44,594 bases of DNA from Longimicrobium sp. (GCA_036387335.1 DASVTZ010000059.1:1-44594); one strand, 5' to 3'; shown: positions 15,245 through 24,167, numbered from the stretch's first letter. Program-made: numbers and translations. The notes: generated by a model not told the origin, from the letters alone.

Positions 15245-17812
15245 ATGAAGCCCACCACGGCCCCCGGAGACCAGGGCCCGAAATCAGTTGCGAAGAAGCC
15301 CCCCGCGGATGGCGCGCCGCGGGCCAGACGGCACGTCCGCATCGGGCGCGCGCTGGGCCGCGGGGTGCGCAGGATCGCGCGCGTGGTGGGCTGGACGGTG
15401 CTCCTGGTGGGGCTGCTGACGCTGGGGATGACCGTCTACGGGATCGCGAAGACGCCGGTGATCGGCGCCGTGTCGGGGCCCACCGTGAACGACGTCACGC
15501 AGCTCAATCGCATCGAAGTCGCGCGCGTGATCGCGCCGACGACGGAGGCGGAGATCGCGGCGGCCATCCGCGGCGGGAGCGGGCCGGTGTCCATCGGCGG
15601 CGGGCGCTTCAGCATGGGCGGGCAGATCGGGACGGAGGGGGCGCTGCACATCGACATGCGCCGCCTGCGCCGCATCGTACGGATCGACACGGCGGCCCGC
15701 ACCATTACGGTGCAGGCGGGCGCGACGTGGCGGCAGATCCAGGAGGCCATCGACCCGCACGGCCTCTCGGTGAAGGTGATGCAGTCGTACGGCAACTTCA
15801 CCGTGGGCGGCTCGCTTTCGGTGAACGTGCACGGGCGCTACGTGGGGCTGGGGCCGGTCGTATCCACCGTGCGCTCCATCCGCATGGTGCTGGCGGACGG
15901 GAGCGCGATCACCGCGTCGCCTACCGAGAACGCGGAGATCTTCTACGGCGCAATCGGGGGGTACGGCGGGCTGGGCGTCATCACCGAGGCCACGCTCGAC
16001 TTGGCGCCCAACGTCCGCGTGCGCCGCACGCGCCGCGGCATGCCGGTGAGCGAGTACCTGCGCTACTTCCGCTCGACGATCCGCGAGAACCCTAGGGTCG
16101 TCTTCCACAACGCGGACATCTATCCCAACGAGTACGACCGGGTCAGCGCGGTCACCTTCACCGAGACCAGCGACCCCGTCACCATCCCGGACCGGCTGAT
16201 CCCGCGGCGCGAGTCGTACCCGGGGAGCCGCTTCGCGCAGCGGGTGATCACGGGGTGGCCCGGGGGGAAGGAGATCCGCGAGCACGTCCTGGACCCGTGG
16301 GTGAACCGCAAGTCGCAGGTGGTGTGGCGAAACTACGAGGCGAGCTACGATGTCGCCGAGCTGGAGCCGTCGACGCGCGAGGAGTACACCTACGTCCTAC
16401 AGGAGTACTTCATCCCCATCGGCCGCTTCGACGCCTTCGTGCCGCGCATGCGCGAGGTGCTGACGCGCTACGACGTGAACGTGGTCAACGTCTCCATCCG
16501 CCACGCCACCCCCGATCCCGGCACCCTGCTGGCCTGGGCGCCGGAGGAGATGTTCGCGTTCGTCCTCTACTACAAGCAGCGCACGGACCCCGAGTCGCGG
16601 CAGAAGGTGGGCAGGTGGACGCGCGAGCTGGCGGATGCGGCGCTGGCCTCGGGCGGGCGCTGGTACCTGCCGTACCAGCCGCACGCCACCCCCGCGCAGT
16701 TCCGGAAGGCATATCCGAAGGCTGACCGCTTCTTTGCGCTCAAGCGGCGCCTGGACCCGAACAACCGCTTCCGCAACCGGCTGTGGGACCGCTACGACCC
16801 CGCCGGACCGGCGCGCATGGAGTTGGCCCCGGCCGAGCGCGCGGCCGTGGACCGCATGCCGGGCTATCGCCGCCCCGAGTCGCAGAGCTACCTGAGCCAC
16901 CCGGAGTGGTTCATCGTCTACAGTTCCGTGGAGTACGCGGACTGGACGCGCGACCGGCTCCCGAACGGCTTCGCGTACGCGGAGTCCATCGGGCAGTTCT
17001 GGCGCAACTGGAGCTACGCATCGCGAGCCAGCCGCGCGGAGAACCCGCCCAACAGCCAGTACTCCATCATGCTGGGCGTGATCGGCGTGAGCCACTCGGT
17101 GGAGTACAGCCTGCGCGGCGCGTACGAGAACACCGTCGGCCGCTTCAGCGCGTGGACGGCGGGCGGCAAGGCGACCGCCGAGGACCGCTTCGCGCACGAG
17201 GTGGCGGCGGACTACGCGCACTTCATCCACACCATCCCGTGGTACCGCTATCCGTTCGGTAAACAGTTGCGGAAGCTATGGAGCGACGTGCCGATGTGGG
17301 GCCCGCACGCCTTCCGGAAATGGGAGCGGCGGCTGGCGCTCACCTTCGAGTACGCGATCAAGGCCGGCTACGCGTCCGTCATCGGCTGGGCCACGGGGAC
17401 GGCGTACGCGGCGGAGGACCTGAAGATCGGCGTCGTCGTCTACGGCGACACCGCCTCCTTCGCCGCGGGCGACCGGCGCGTGCAGGCGCGGCGACCCCTG
17501 GGCCCCCATCACTCGCTGATCACCGCGGAGCGCTACGCCGCGTTCAGCGGCCTGCTGCTGGAGCGCGCGCGTCGCGACAGCGTGCCCATCGTGGAGATCG
17601 CCGGCAACGACGACATCGTGGTGACCGGCATCGCCCCGGCGGACTGGCGCTACGTGGGCCCCGAAGCCGAGTTCCTGTACGCCCTGCCGCTGGCCAACGA
17701 CGCGCGGCGCATCCGCCCCGTGCTCAAGGTGCACACGCGCGACCTGCTCCCCTTCCTGCGCCGCATGGATGCGGAGAAGCGGATGCGGGTGGACCACGTC
17801 TACGACTACTGA
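15245..17812 (+). CDS. Membrane-anchored FAD-linked oxidase with long C-terminal extension
   Basis: From ATG 15245 the protein is 855 aa. A basic N-terminus precedes one membrane helix (about 48-66, VGWTVLLVGLLTLGM). The FAD-binding PCMH-type domain runs from about 85 to 265: TEAEIAAAIRGGSGPVSIGG, FSMGGQ, TITVQAGATWRQI, GNFTVGGSLSVNVHGR and GAIGGYGGLGVITEATL. A substrate domain like that of D-arabinono-1,4-lactone oxidases follows, ending near RRLDPNNRFRNRLWDRY (about 500-517). The remaining 340 or so residues (from PESQSYLSHPEWF to the end) are not recognised and roughly double the usual length. Its substrate is unknown. The next gene's ribosome binding site overlaps the stop, so the two are one operon. 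Confidence 0.82.
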   Translation: MKPTTAPGDQGPKSVAKKPPADGAPRARRHVRIGRALGRGVRRIARVVGWTVLLVGLLTLGMTVYGIAKTPVIGAVSGPTVNDVTQLNRIEVARVIAPTTEAEIAAAIRGGSGPVSIGGGRFSMGGQIGTEGALHIDMRRLRRIVRIDTAARTITVQAGATWRQIQEAIDPHGLSVKVMQSYGNFTVGGSLSVNVHGRYVGLGPVVSTVRSIRMVLADGSAITASPTENAEIFYGAIGGYGGLGVITEATLDLAPNVRVRRTRRGMPVSEYLRYFRSTIRENPRVVFHNADIYPNEYDRVSAVTFTETSDPVTIPDRLIPRRESYPGSRFAQRVITGWPGGKEIREHVLDPWVNRKSQVVWRNYEASYDVAELEPSTREEYTYVLQEYFIPIGRFDAFVPRMREVLTRYDVNVVNVSIRHATPDPGTLLAWAPEEMFAFVLYYKQRTDPESRQKVGRWTRELADAALASGGRWYLPYQPHATPAQFRKAYPKADRFFALKRRLDPNNRFRNRLWDRYDPAGPARMELAPAERAAVDRMPGYRRPESQSYLSHPEWFIVYSSVEYADWTRDRLPNGFAYAESIGQFWRNWSYASRASRAENPPNSQYSIMLGVIGVSHSVEYSLRGAYENTVGRFSAWTAGGKATAEDRFAHEVAADYAHFIHTIPWYRYPFGKQLRKLWSDVPMWGPHAFRKWERRLALTFEYAIKAGYASVIGWATGTAYAAEDLKIGVVVYGDTASFAAGDRRVQARRPLGPHHSLITAERYAAFSGLLLERARRDSVPIVEIAGNDDIVVTGIAPADWRYVGPEAEFLYALPLANDARRIRPVLKVHTRDLLPFLRRMDAEKRMRVDHVYDY

Positions 17813-17823
17813 GGAGATTTTCG

Positions 17824-18237
17824 ATGCTGAGAAAAGTGACGTTCGTGATGGGGCTGTTCGGGGTGGTCGTGGTCGTGCTGGGCTGGATCCCCGGCATCTC
17901 GCCGCACGCCGGCCACGAGCGGATGATGTTCAACTCCTTCGCCATCAGCGCCGTGGACGACATCACGCACGGCCTGACGGCCCTCGCCGCCTTCGCCGCC
18001 GCCCTCCACTCCGACCGCGCCAGCCGCCTCTTCCTGGTGACGTTCGGCTCCTACTACGCCCTCGACGCGACCTTTTACCTCCTGAACGGCTTCGTCAACG
18101 ACCTCCGCTGGACCGACGACATCATGCTGAACCTCCCCCACGTCGTCGTCTCCAGCGTCATGCTCGCCGTAGCCTACGGCTACCACCCGGACCCCTCCCC
18201 CGCCCACATCTCCGCCCCCCGCGCGGCGATCTCGTAG
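17824..18237 (+). CDS. Small four-helix membrane protein, partner of the FAD oxidase
   Basis: GAGGAG at 17811-17816 overlaps the stop codon of the oxidase and drives ATG 17824. The 137-aa protein has hydrophobic segments at about 5-23 (VTFVMGLFGVVVVVLGWIP), 46-62 (ITHGLTALAAFAAALHS), 68-90 (LFLVTFGSYYALDATFYLLNG) and 100-120 (LNLPHVVVSSVMLAVAYG). Its arrangement resembles small DUF4383-like membrane proteins, but that is tentative. Tight coupling suggests it assists or anchors the oxidase. Confidence 0.75.
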   Translation: MLRKVTFVMGLFGVVVVVLGWIPGISPHAGHERMMFNSFAISAVDDITHGLTALAAFAAALHSDRASRLFLVTFGSYYALDATFYLLNGFVNDLRWTDDIMLNLPHVVVSSVMLAVAYGYHPDPSPAHISAPRAAIS

Positions 18238-18248
18238 GGGCGGAGGTG

Positions 18249-18300
18249 GCCCTGGAGGGTTGCCCCGGAGGGTTGCCCTGGAGGGTCGCCCTGGAGGGTT
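18249..18300. repeat. Tandem repeat, four 13-bp units
   Basis: Four contiguous units of GCCC[TC]GGAGGGT[TC] start at 18249, 18262, 18275 and 18288. They lie directly downstream of the membrane protein gene and run into the dispersed repeat at 18302. Confidence 0.85.
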
Positions 18301-18301
18301 G

Positions 18302-18358
18302 CCCCGGGCGAGTAAACTCGCGGCAACAACAGCACAAAGTCCGCCTTCGCGGACTCGG
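18302..18358. repeat. 57-bp dispersed repeat, copy 1
   Basis: This segment (starting CCCCGGGCGAGTAAACTCGC) matches 44333-44389 with about three differences over 57 bases. The following palindrome cluster is also shared in outline (TTCCCGT ... CCAGCCGGGGGATT). The shared order of several palindromes suggests one composite repeat element. Confidence 0.85.
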
Positions 18359-18630
18359 CGGGGCGAGATCGATTGTAGGGGCGCGATTCATCGCGCCCAC
18401 CCTCCGCCCTCCAGAACCTCCCCCGTCCGCACCGAACCCGGTAGGGGCAGACCTGCGTGTCTGCCCGCCGCCCGCCCTCTATCCCAACCCTGCAGCGCGC
18501 GAGACGGCTTCAGCCGTCTTCCCGTGGCTCCAGCCGGGGGATTCATCCCCCGGCTCCGCCGACGCCCGGCGTCCCGCGCCCCGCGCCCGCGCCCCCGGCG
18601 CCCGCGCCCCGGCCCCCGGCGCCCGCGTCA

Positions 18631-19173
18631 TCACCCCGCCCCCGCCCCATACCGCAGCACCCCGTCCACGATGCTGGCCGCGGCGGTGTACGGGTGCGCG
18701 ACGACCTTGCCGCGTTCCATGATGTGGAGCACCTCGGCGCCGCCCGCCTTTAGCGCATCCGCGATCATGGCGCGATGGCACCGCCACCACACCGCCTCGG
18801 AGCAGAGGAGCGAAGTCCTGCGCTCGCTCGCGACGCGCACCAGGCGATCGAGGCCGCCGCGGAACTCCGCGGAATCCATGTAGTCCGCGTATCCCCTGAA
18901 ATTGGGATGCCGCCAGATCGTGTTAGGCGAGTCGGGAAGGGGAGGCCGCCGCCCGCCGAGCTCCGGAAAGGGGCAGTACTCGATCCGCGCATCCGCCAGC
19001 GCCGCGGCGAGAGGCTCGGGATTGAAGTGCGGGTGCGCACGAGAGCCGGCGTATCGCCGAACGTCGGCGATGCGCTCTATGTGCTGGGCTTGCAGGAGAG
19101 CCAGGAACTCGCCGATCGCGCGTGACGAGTGCCCGATGCTCCACACCACCAGCGGCCGATCCGAATCCATCAT
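18631..19173 (-). CDS. DUF488 family protein
   Basis: The 180-aa protein shows the DUF488 features WSIGHSSRAIGEFLALL (residues 11-27), IADVRRYAGSRAHPHFN, and LLCSEAVWWRCHRAMIADAL with the conserved Cys-Ser-Glu and Cys-His-Arg. These proteins have no established reaction; the conserved Cys and His suggest a metal site or nucleotide-related chemistry. It is the third gene after the VOC protein and quinone oxidoreductase, starting 12 bases after the latter's stop, so it is probably co-transcribed with these stress-type enzymes. Confidence 0.88.
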   Translation of the reverse strand: MMDSDRPLVVWSIGHSSRAIGEFLALLQAQHIERIADVRRYAGSRAHPHFNPEPLAAALADARIEYCPFPELGGRRPPLPDSPNTIWRHPNFRGYADYMDSAEFRGGLDRLVRVASERRTSLLCSEAVWWRCHRAMIADALKAGGAEVLHIMERGKVVAHPYTAAASIVDGVLRYGAGAG

Positions 19174-19185
19174 CGGACCAGGCGG

Positions 19186-20178
19186 TCAGGATGCGACGCG
19201 CAGCAGCACCTTGCCCGTCGTCCGCCTCGCCTCCAGCGCCCGGTGCGCCTCCGCCACGTCGGCCAGTGCGTACTCGGCACCGATGCGGACGGAGAGCTGG
19301 TCCGCCGCCATCCACCCGAACAGGTCGCTCGCGCGGCGCAGCAGCTCCTCGCGCGTCGCCACGTAATGCCCCAGCGTGGGCCGGGTGAGGAAGAGCGAGC
19401 CCTTCTGGCTGAGCAGCTGCGGATCGACCGGCTCCACGGGACCGCTCGACTGCCCAAAGAGCACCATCATCCCCCGCGGCGCCAGCACGTCCAGGCCGGG
19501 GAGGAAAGTGGATTTGCCCACGGAGTCGTAGATCACCTGCACGCCGCCGCCATCCGTCAGCCGGCGCACCTCCGCGGCGAAATCGTCGCGCGTGTAGACG
19601 ATCACCTCGTCCGCACCCGAGCCGCGTGCGAGCTCCGCCTTCTCGTCCGAACCGGCGGTCGCGATGACGTGGGCGCCGCGCATCTTCGCGATCTGCACCA
19701 GCAGCAGGCCGACGCCACCCGCCGCGGCGTGCACCAGGCAGCGCTCGCCCGCGCGCAACGGATAGGTGGAGGTGGCCAGGTAGTGCGCCGTCAGCCCCTG
19801 CAGCATCACCGCCGCCCCGAGCCGCGCGCTGACGCCGGCGGGGAGGGGGACGAGCTTCGCGGCCGGCACGACTGCGTACTCGGCGTATGCACCGAACCCG
19901 CCGGCCCACGCGACACGCTCACCGACGCGCACATCCTCGACGCCAGCGCCGACTTCCACCACCTCGCCCGCGCCCTCGCCGCCGAGGGTGGCGGGGAGCG
20001 GGACCGTGTAGAGGCCCGTGCGCTGGTAGACCTCGATGAAGTTCACGCCCGTGGCATCGATCCGCACCAGCGCCTCACCCGGACCCGGCTCCGGAACGGG
20101 TACGCGCTCCGTGCGAAGCGCCTCCGGGCCGCCGGTCTCGTGCAGCCGCACGGCCGTCATCGTAGCTCTGTCAGTCAT
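19186..20178 (-). CDS. Zinc-free NADPH:quinone oxidoreductase (QOR family)
   Basis: The 330-aa protein is a medium-chain dehydrogenase of the quinone oxidoreductase type. It has [14 protein letters not shown] (44-57), [13 protein letters not shown], the nucleotide-binding motif [17 protein letters not shown] (about 148-164), and [11 protein letters not shown] in the coenzyme domain. The catalytic zinc Cys/His of alcohol dehydrogenases are absent. It would reduce quinones or reactive carbonyls with NADPH. It is the middle gene of a three-gene operon with a VOC dioxygenase-like protein and DUF488, fitting electrophile or quinone detoxification. Confidence 0.92.
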   Translation of the reverse strand: MTDRATMTAVRLHETGGPEALRTERVPVPEPGPGEALVRIDATGVNFIEVYQRTGLYTVPLPATLGGEGAGEVVEVGAGVEDVRVGERVAWAGGFGAYAEYAVVPAAKLVPLPAGVSARLGAAVMLQGLTAHYLATSTYPLRAGERCLVHAAAGGVGLLLVQIAKMRGAHVIATAGSDEKAELARGSGADEVIVYTRDDFAAEVRRLTDGGGVQVIYDSVGKSTFLPGLDVLAPRGMMVLFGQSSGPVEPVDPQLLSQKGSLFLTRPTLGHYVATREELLRRASDLFGWMAADQLSVRIGAEYALADVAEAHRALEARRTTGKVLLRVAS

Positions 20179-20261
20179 TCGGGAGCCGTCTCGTGTCTCG
20201 GTGAGCAGGGCGGGGAACGGGCCCCGGTGCCTCGCGCCAACCGTGCCAGCGATTCAGAGCG

Positions 20262-21212
20262 TCACACCCCCGCCCGCACCCGCAGCCGGAGCCCGGTGCC
20301 CCACGGGTCACGCGTGGTGATCGCGCCGTCCGGCCAGGCATCCGCCGGGTAGCCCGCCTCGGCGAGGCCGCGCGAGACCTTGTGGACGCTCTCCGCATCC
20401 GGCAGCTCGATGGTCCACTCCAGCAGCCGCGCGTCGCCATCGTCGGAGGGGCGCGCGCCGGGGCCGGCCCAGGTGTTGGTGCCCAGGTGGTGGTGGTAGC
20501 CGCCCGCGCTCATGAAGAGCGCGCCCGGATAGCTCCAGGTGATGCGGTCGAAGCCGATCGCCTCCGAAAAGAACGCCGCTGCCTGCTCCAGGTCGCCGAC
20601 GTGGAGGTGGACGTGGCCCATCACCGTCCCGGCCGGCATCCCCGTCCACGGCGCGTCGCCCGCGGCGCGGAGAAGATCCTGCACATCCACGGGATCGGTC
20701 GACATCATCAGCTCGCGGCCGTTCCGACGCCAGGTTTCGCGCGGGCGGTCGGCGTACACCTCGATCCCGAGCCCGTCCGGATCGTTGATGTAGAACGCCT
20801 CGCTCACCAGGTGGTCCCCCGCGCCCGCGCGCACCCCGGCCTCGGCCATGTGCCGCACCAGCCGCCCGAGCGATGCGCGGTCGGGAAGGAGGATGGCGTA
20901 ATGGTAGAGCCCGAGCCGCCCTCCACGCCCGGCCGGCCGCGCGCCCGGCCGCTCATTCAGCTCCACGAGGACTCGCTCGTCGCCGTGCGCGGCGAGTGCG
21001 GCACGCGAGCCATCTCGCTCCACCACCCGCAGCCCGAGGACGCCCTCGTAGAACGCCAGAGACCGCTCCAGATCCGCGATCTGCAGGCGGACGGGGCCCA
21101 GCGCGGTCGAATCCGGAAGCCTGCGGCCGCGCGGGTGCTCGCCGTACGTGCCGGGCGCCGCGGGCTGCGCGCCAGTCGCTTCGCCGAAGATATCGCGCGT
21201 GGTAACTCCCAT
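20262..21212 (-). CDS. VOC family, catechol 2,3-dioxygenase (CatE)-like protein
   Basis: The 316-aa protein has two vicinal-oxygen-chelate halves. The first starts at LGPVRLQIADLERSLAFYEGVLG (about 38-60) and ends with YINDPDGLGIEVYADRP. The second starts at MGHVHLHVGDLEQAAAFFSEAIG and includes YHHHLGTNTW. Metal ligands are likely the His in GHVHLHV, the His in GGYHHHLG and the Glu in GIEVY. CatE-like enzymes are commonly paired with quinone reductases in quinone-responsive operons; here the quinone oxidoreductase follows after 83 bases. It is first in its operon, with a good promoter at 21260-21288. Confidence 0.88.
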   Translation of the reverse strand: MGVTTRDIFGEATGAQPAAPGTYGEHPRGRRLPDSTALGPVRLQIADLERSLAFYEGVLGLRVVERDGSRAALAAHGDERVLVELNERPGARPAGRGGRLGLYHYAILLPDRASLGRLVRHMAEAGVRAGAGDHLVSEAFYINDPDGLGIEVYADRPRETWRRNGRELMMSTDPVDVQDLLRAAGDAPWTGMPAGTVMGHVHLHVGDLEQAAAFFSEAIGFDRITWSYPGALFMSAGGYHHHLGTNTWAGPGARPSDDGDARLLEWTIELPDAESVHKVSRGLAEAGYPADAWPDGAITTRDPWGTGLRLRVRAGV

Positions 21213-21259
21213 GATTGCTCCTCCCGGTGGTTGGAGACACAGTCTGCATCTCTGCCTCT

Positions 21260-21288
21260 AATTTATCTGTTTAAACGTATAACGTCAA
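21260..21288 (-). promoter_or_regulatory. Sigma-70-like promoter of the VOC/QOR/DUF488 operon
   Basis: Read on the minus strand, TTGACG (21288-21283) and TAAATT (21265-21260) are separated by exactly 17 bases. The spacer is unusually AT-rich for this genome and includes the palindrome GTTTAAAC, so a repressor site overlapping the promoter is plausible. The first codon of the VOC gene is about 40 bases downstream. Confidence 0.6.
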
Positions 21289-21398
21289 CACGAGCATATT
21301 GGTCGCTCGTTCGCATCGTTGCGAAAGAATCCGGTGGCGCCGTACAATCCGATACCCGTGTGGCGGCCGAGGCAATTCCGATCCGCAAGCGAGGCCGG

Positions 21399-21830
21399 AT
21401 GAAGCGAATCTCTCGCGCGGCCACCGAACGCGCCTACAAGCTGGCGGCGGAGCTGCACGCAAGTCGCGGGGCAAAAGTCGATGGGAACGACGTCGCCCGC
21501 GCAGCGCGGGAGGCGGGGATCGCGCCGGGGCAGGTGTGGCGCGCTCTGGCGAAGGTACGGCAGGAGAAGTCGAGAGGTGCCCGGCCGAAGGCGTTCCCGA
21601 GCACGCGCGGCGCCGACATCCTGGTCGCGGTCGTCGGTGTCATCGCCTCGCTCGTGTTCGGCGCCGCCGCCATCGCGACGATCAAGGACGGCCTGAGGCT
21701 GCTCGCCGCCTCCGAATACCTGGGCGCCATCCTGGTGCTGGCGATGGCGGCCGGGATGCTGGTCATCACCGCGAACGTCGCGTACCAAGCCGTGGGCGCG
21801 ATGCGCGAGCGGTCGAAGAGCCGCGGGTGA
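21399..21830 (+). CDS. Helical N-terminal domain plus two-helix membrane protein
   Basis: From ATG 21399 the protein is 143 aa. Residues 5-50 (RAATERAYKLAAELHASRGA, then DVARAAREAGIAPGQVWRAL) resemble a small helical module seen before membrane segments in many bacteria, with an alternation of the type AAEL...V...A.EAGI....V..AL. Two membrane helices follow, about 68-90 (ADILVAVVGVIASLVFGAAAIA) and 104-128 (LGAILVLAMAAGMLVITANVAYQ). Function is unknown. No strong ribosome binding site is seen, so the start is moderately certain. It lies 65 bases before the DUF3124 lipoprotein. Confidence 0.7.
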   Translation: MKRISRAATERAYKLAAELHASRGAKVDGNDVARAAREAGIAPGQVWRALAKVRQEKSRGARPKAFPSTRGADILVAVVGVIASLVFGAAAIATIKDGLRLLAASEYLGAILVLAMAAGMLVITANVAYQAVGAMRERSKSRG

Positions 21831-21895
21831 GCCTCTCCGCCGCATTCGGATCCGCGAACGACGCGGCATCCTGCCTCACCCCGAGAGGAGCGCGC

Positions 21896-22414
21896 ATGTT
21901 GGGAAGGTTGATGATGGGAGCCCTCCTCCTGGCCGCATCCGCGTGCGAGCGCGGCGGCCCGCCGAAAGCGCGCGAGGCAGCCGCCACACCCGCCGCCTCC
22001 GCGATGGTGCCGCGCGCCGGGGACGCAACGGGGAAGCGGCTGTACTACGTGCCGGTCTACTCGCACATCTACTTTCGCGACACGGTCTCGGCCGTGAACC
22101 TGGCGGTCACCCTCAGCATCCGGAATACCGACCCGCAGCACGGGCTGACGCTGAGCCGCGTGGACTACTACGACACGCACGGACGCCCGCTGCGCGCCTA
22201 CCTCTCCTCTCCGCGCCGGCTCGCGCCGCTGGAGACCGCCGAGTACGTCGTCCCCCGCGACGACACCACGGGCGGTTCGGGCGCCAACTTCCTGGTGGAG
22301 CTCGCCGCGGACTCCATCGTCACCGATCCCGTGCTGGAAGCGGTGATGATCGGCTTCAGCGGCAACGTCGGCACCTCGTTCGTGACCCACGCCCGGCTGC
22401 TGCAACGCCCCTGA
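21896..22414 (+). CDS. DUF3124 family lipoprotein
   Basis: The 172-aa product starts at ATG 21896 after GAGAGGAG. A signal sequence with a lipobox-like end (MMGALLLAASAC, Cys17) is followed by a linker and the DUF3124 domain. Characteristic segments are YYVPVYSHIYFRDTVSAVNL, AVTLSIRNTDP, VDYYDTHGRPLRAYL, LAPLETAEYVVPRDDTTGG and SGANFLVEL. The role is unknown; the domain is an exported beta-sandwich-like module. It probably shares a transcript with the membrane protein before it. Confidence 0.85.
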   Translation: MLGRLMMGALLLAASACERGGPPKAREAAATPAASAMVPRAGDATGKRLYYVPVYSHIYFRDTVSAVNLAVTLSIRNTDPQHGLTLSRVDYYDTHGRPLRAYLSSPRRLAPLETAEYVVPRDDTTGGSGANFLVELAADSIVTDPVLEAVMIGFSGNVGTSFVTHARLLQRP

Positions 22415-22423
22415 ACCGGTATT

Positions 22424-22505
22424 TCACAAAGAGACACAGAGGGTAACGGAAAGAACGCCAAAAGAATTTCTGTGGGCTTTCAGTTCCTTCTGTGGCTCTG
22501 TGTGA
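22424..22505. repeat. Dispersed imperfect inverted repeat
   Basis: TCACAAAGAGACACAGAG at 22424-22441 mirrors TTCTGTGGCTCTGTGTGA ending at 22505, with two or three mismatches. It resembles the repeat at 15132-15213. Directly after it, 22530-22555 carries CGTCTCTGCGCCTCTGCGTG, a half-unit also found as a variant near 24060-24088. Confidence 0.65.
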
Positions 22506-22568
22506 GGCTTTTCTCTGTTGCCTTGTCCCTACGTCTCTGCGCCTCTGCGTGAGGCAAGCCGGTCAATT

Positions 22569-23993
22569 ATGGAACTGCTGATCACGTGGGACGACGGGGG
22601 CACGCACGCGGACGTCCAGGCCGCACCGCGCGACGGGATTGTGCCGCGCGGCGCATACCGGCTACATCCGGACGAGGAATACTACGGGATTCCGTACAGC
22701 GCCTGGCGTGCGCGGATCGGGCGCACGGTGGACGTTCCCGCGCTCCAGAGCGGGTTCCACACGTGGGCGGAAGGCACCGCCTTCTCCGTCGCCACGCACA
22801 GCCCGGCCGCCGAGGGCGTCCCGGAAGACGGGCCGTACGCCGTACGTCCGCCGCGCGTCGCGCACTGGCCGGCGCCGCCCCCGAAGCCCCGTCACTGGAC
22901 GGAGGAGCCGGAGATCGCGGACGTGCCGGCGGCCGGCGTGGAGCACGGCTACCACACCGGCGAAAAGTGGATTTCCTGCACACGCGCGCAGCTCGTGGAG
23001 CGCTGCATCAAGGTCCCCTCCACCTCGCTGGTCTGGACGAGGGAGTCCGGCGCGGCAGTACCGCCGGAGCGCGTGCCCTTTTTGGTGGACGAGCTCACCC
23101 GCCACGGGATGCGGCGGACGGCGCGCACGCTGAAAGTCTGCCTCGCGGGGCTGGCCATCACCCTGGCGGCGATGGCGATCTGGATCCCCGGGTGGGGATT
23201 CCGGTCCGTGCTGGTGCTGATCCCGGCCTTCCTCGCGGCGGGCGTGGTGGAGGCGCTGTTCAGGCGCAGGGAGCTCCGGCGGATGGGCGCGGATTCCTTC
23301 CCCGCGGCGCGCGCATGGTCGCGCCACGCCGCGTGGATGAAGGCGCAGCCCGCGCACTACACGAAGGCGCTCCTGGCACTCCTCGTCGCCGTCGGCATCG
23401 CGCAGATGTTCGCGGGGCGCGCGAATGGCGTCGCGCTGGCGGGGCTGGTGAAGCCGGCGGTGTGGAACGGCGAGGTGTGGCGCCTCCTCACCGGCACCCT
23501 CATGCACGGCAACTTCACTCACCTCTGGATGAACGGCGCGGGTCTCCTGGCGGTGGGGCCCCTGATCGAGGTGCATTCGCGACGCGACCACATCCCGCTC
23601 GTCTTCCTCGTTTCCGCGCTGGCCGGAAGCGTCGCGAGCGTGCTCCTCTATCCAAACACGACGTCGGTGGGCGCATCGGGAGGGCTGATGGGCTTCACCG
23701 GCTTCCTCCTGGTGCTGGGCTACCGCCGCCGCGAAAGGCTGCCCCACGGCTTCGCGGGTGCCGTCGTGCTGGTCATCGCCGCCACCGCCGTCCTGGGCCT
23801 CGTGGGATTCGCCCTCATCGACAACGCGGCGCACCTTGGTGGGCTCGTGGCCGGGTGGTTGCTCGGCCTCGTCCTCGAACGGCGCGGGATGATCGACCCC
23901 GGCGCCTCTCGCGCAACGCGGACGCTGGGGCACCTGTCGGCGGTGGTGCTGCTGGCGGGCGCCGCCTGGTGCGTGCTCGCGATGCACCGCTGA
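22569..23993 (+). CDS. Rhomboid-family intramembrane serine protease with N-terminal domain
   Basis: From ATG 22569 the protein is 474 aa. The C-terminal half is a rhomboid core: WRLLTGTLMHGNFTHLWMN (304-322), the nucleophile GASGG with Ser370 inside a helix, and the catalytic His422 in IDNAAHLGGLVAGW. At least six hydrophobic helices surround them, plus a pair near 188-230 before the core. Residues 1-185 form a soluble region starting MELLITWDDGG; residues 20-80 (YRLHPDEEYYGIPYSAWRAR) and 127-175 are Trp/Tyr-rich and not recognised. Substrate is unknown. Starts upstream of 22569 fall in repeat sequence. Confidence 0.87.
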   Translation: MELLITWDDGGTHADVQAAPRDGIVPRGAYRLHPDEEYYGIPYSAWRARIGRTVDVPALQSGFHTWAEGTAFSVATHSPAAEGVPEDGPYAVRPPRVAHWPAPPPKPRHWTEEPEIADVPAAGVEHGYHTGEKWISCTRAQLVERCIKVPSTSLVWTRESGAAVPPERVPFLVDELTRHGMRRTARTLKVCLAGLAITLAAMAIWIPGWGFRSVLVLIPAFLAAGVVEALFRRRELRRMGADSFPAARAWSRHAAWMKAQPAHYTKALLALLVAVGIAQMFAGRANGVALAGLVKPAVWNGEVWRLLTGTLMHGNFTHLWMNGAGLLAVGPLIEVHSRRDHIPLVFLVSALAGSVASVLLYPNTTSVGASGGLMGFTGFLLVLGYRRRERLPHGFAGAVVLVIAATAVLGLVGFALIDNAAHLGGLVAGWLLGLVLERRGMIDPGASRATRTLGHLSAVVLLAGAAWCVLAMHR

Positions 23994-24116
23994 CTATTCC
24001 CTCCACCTTAAACGCCATCCGAATCGGACATCTCCCGCAAGCGCCGGGGCGGGGCGGAGTTCTCCGCGCCTCCGCGTCTCCGCGTGAGCCATGCAGTCTG
24101 GTCTGAGCACGAAAAA

Positions 24117-24144
24117 GGGGGAGAGGCGCGATGGCCTCTCCCCC
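24117..24144. terminator. Bidirectional intrinsic terminator
   Basis: GGGGGAGAGGC (24117-24127) and GCCTCTCCCCC (24134-24144) form an 11-bp stem. Five A lie before it and TCTTTCTC after it. On the minus strand the A-run becomes TTTTT after the stem, making a good terminator for the gene ending at 24168; on the plus strand it can serve the rhomboid gene. Confidence 0.85.
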
Positions 24145-24167
24145 TCTTTCTCACCCGCGATGCGAGC

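Larger units (their letters stand above)
18238..18630. other. Gene-free stretch filled with repeats and palindromes
   Basis: Between the membrane protein and the DUF488 gene I see no gene. The stretch holds a 13-bp tandem repeat (18249-18300), a 57-bp dispersed repeat (18302-18358) and several short hairpins: GGGCGCGAT/ATCGCGCCC near 18380-18400, GGGCAGAC/GTCTGCCC near 18443-18464, GACGGCT/AGCCGTC near 18500-18518, and GCCGGGGGAT/ATCCCCCGGC near 18534-18555. A GC-only low-complexity run follows (about 18565-18630). Confidence 0.7.
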
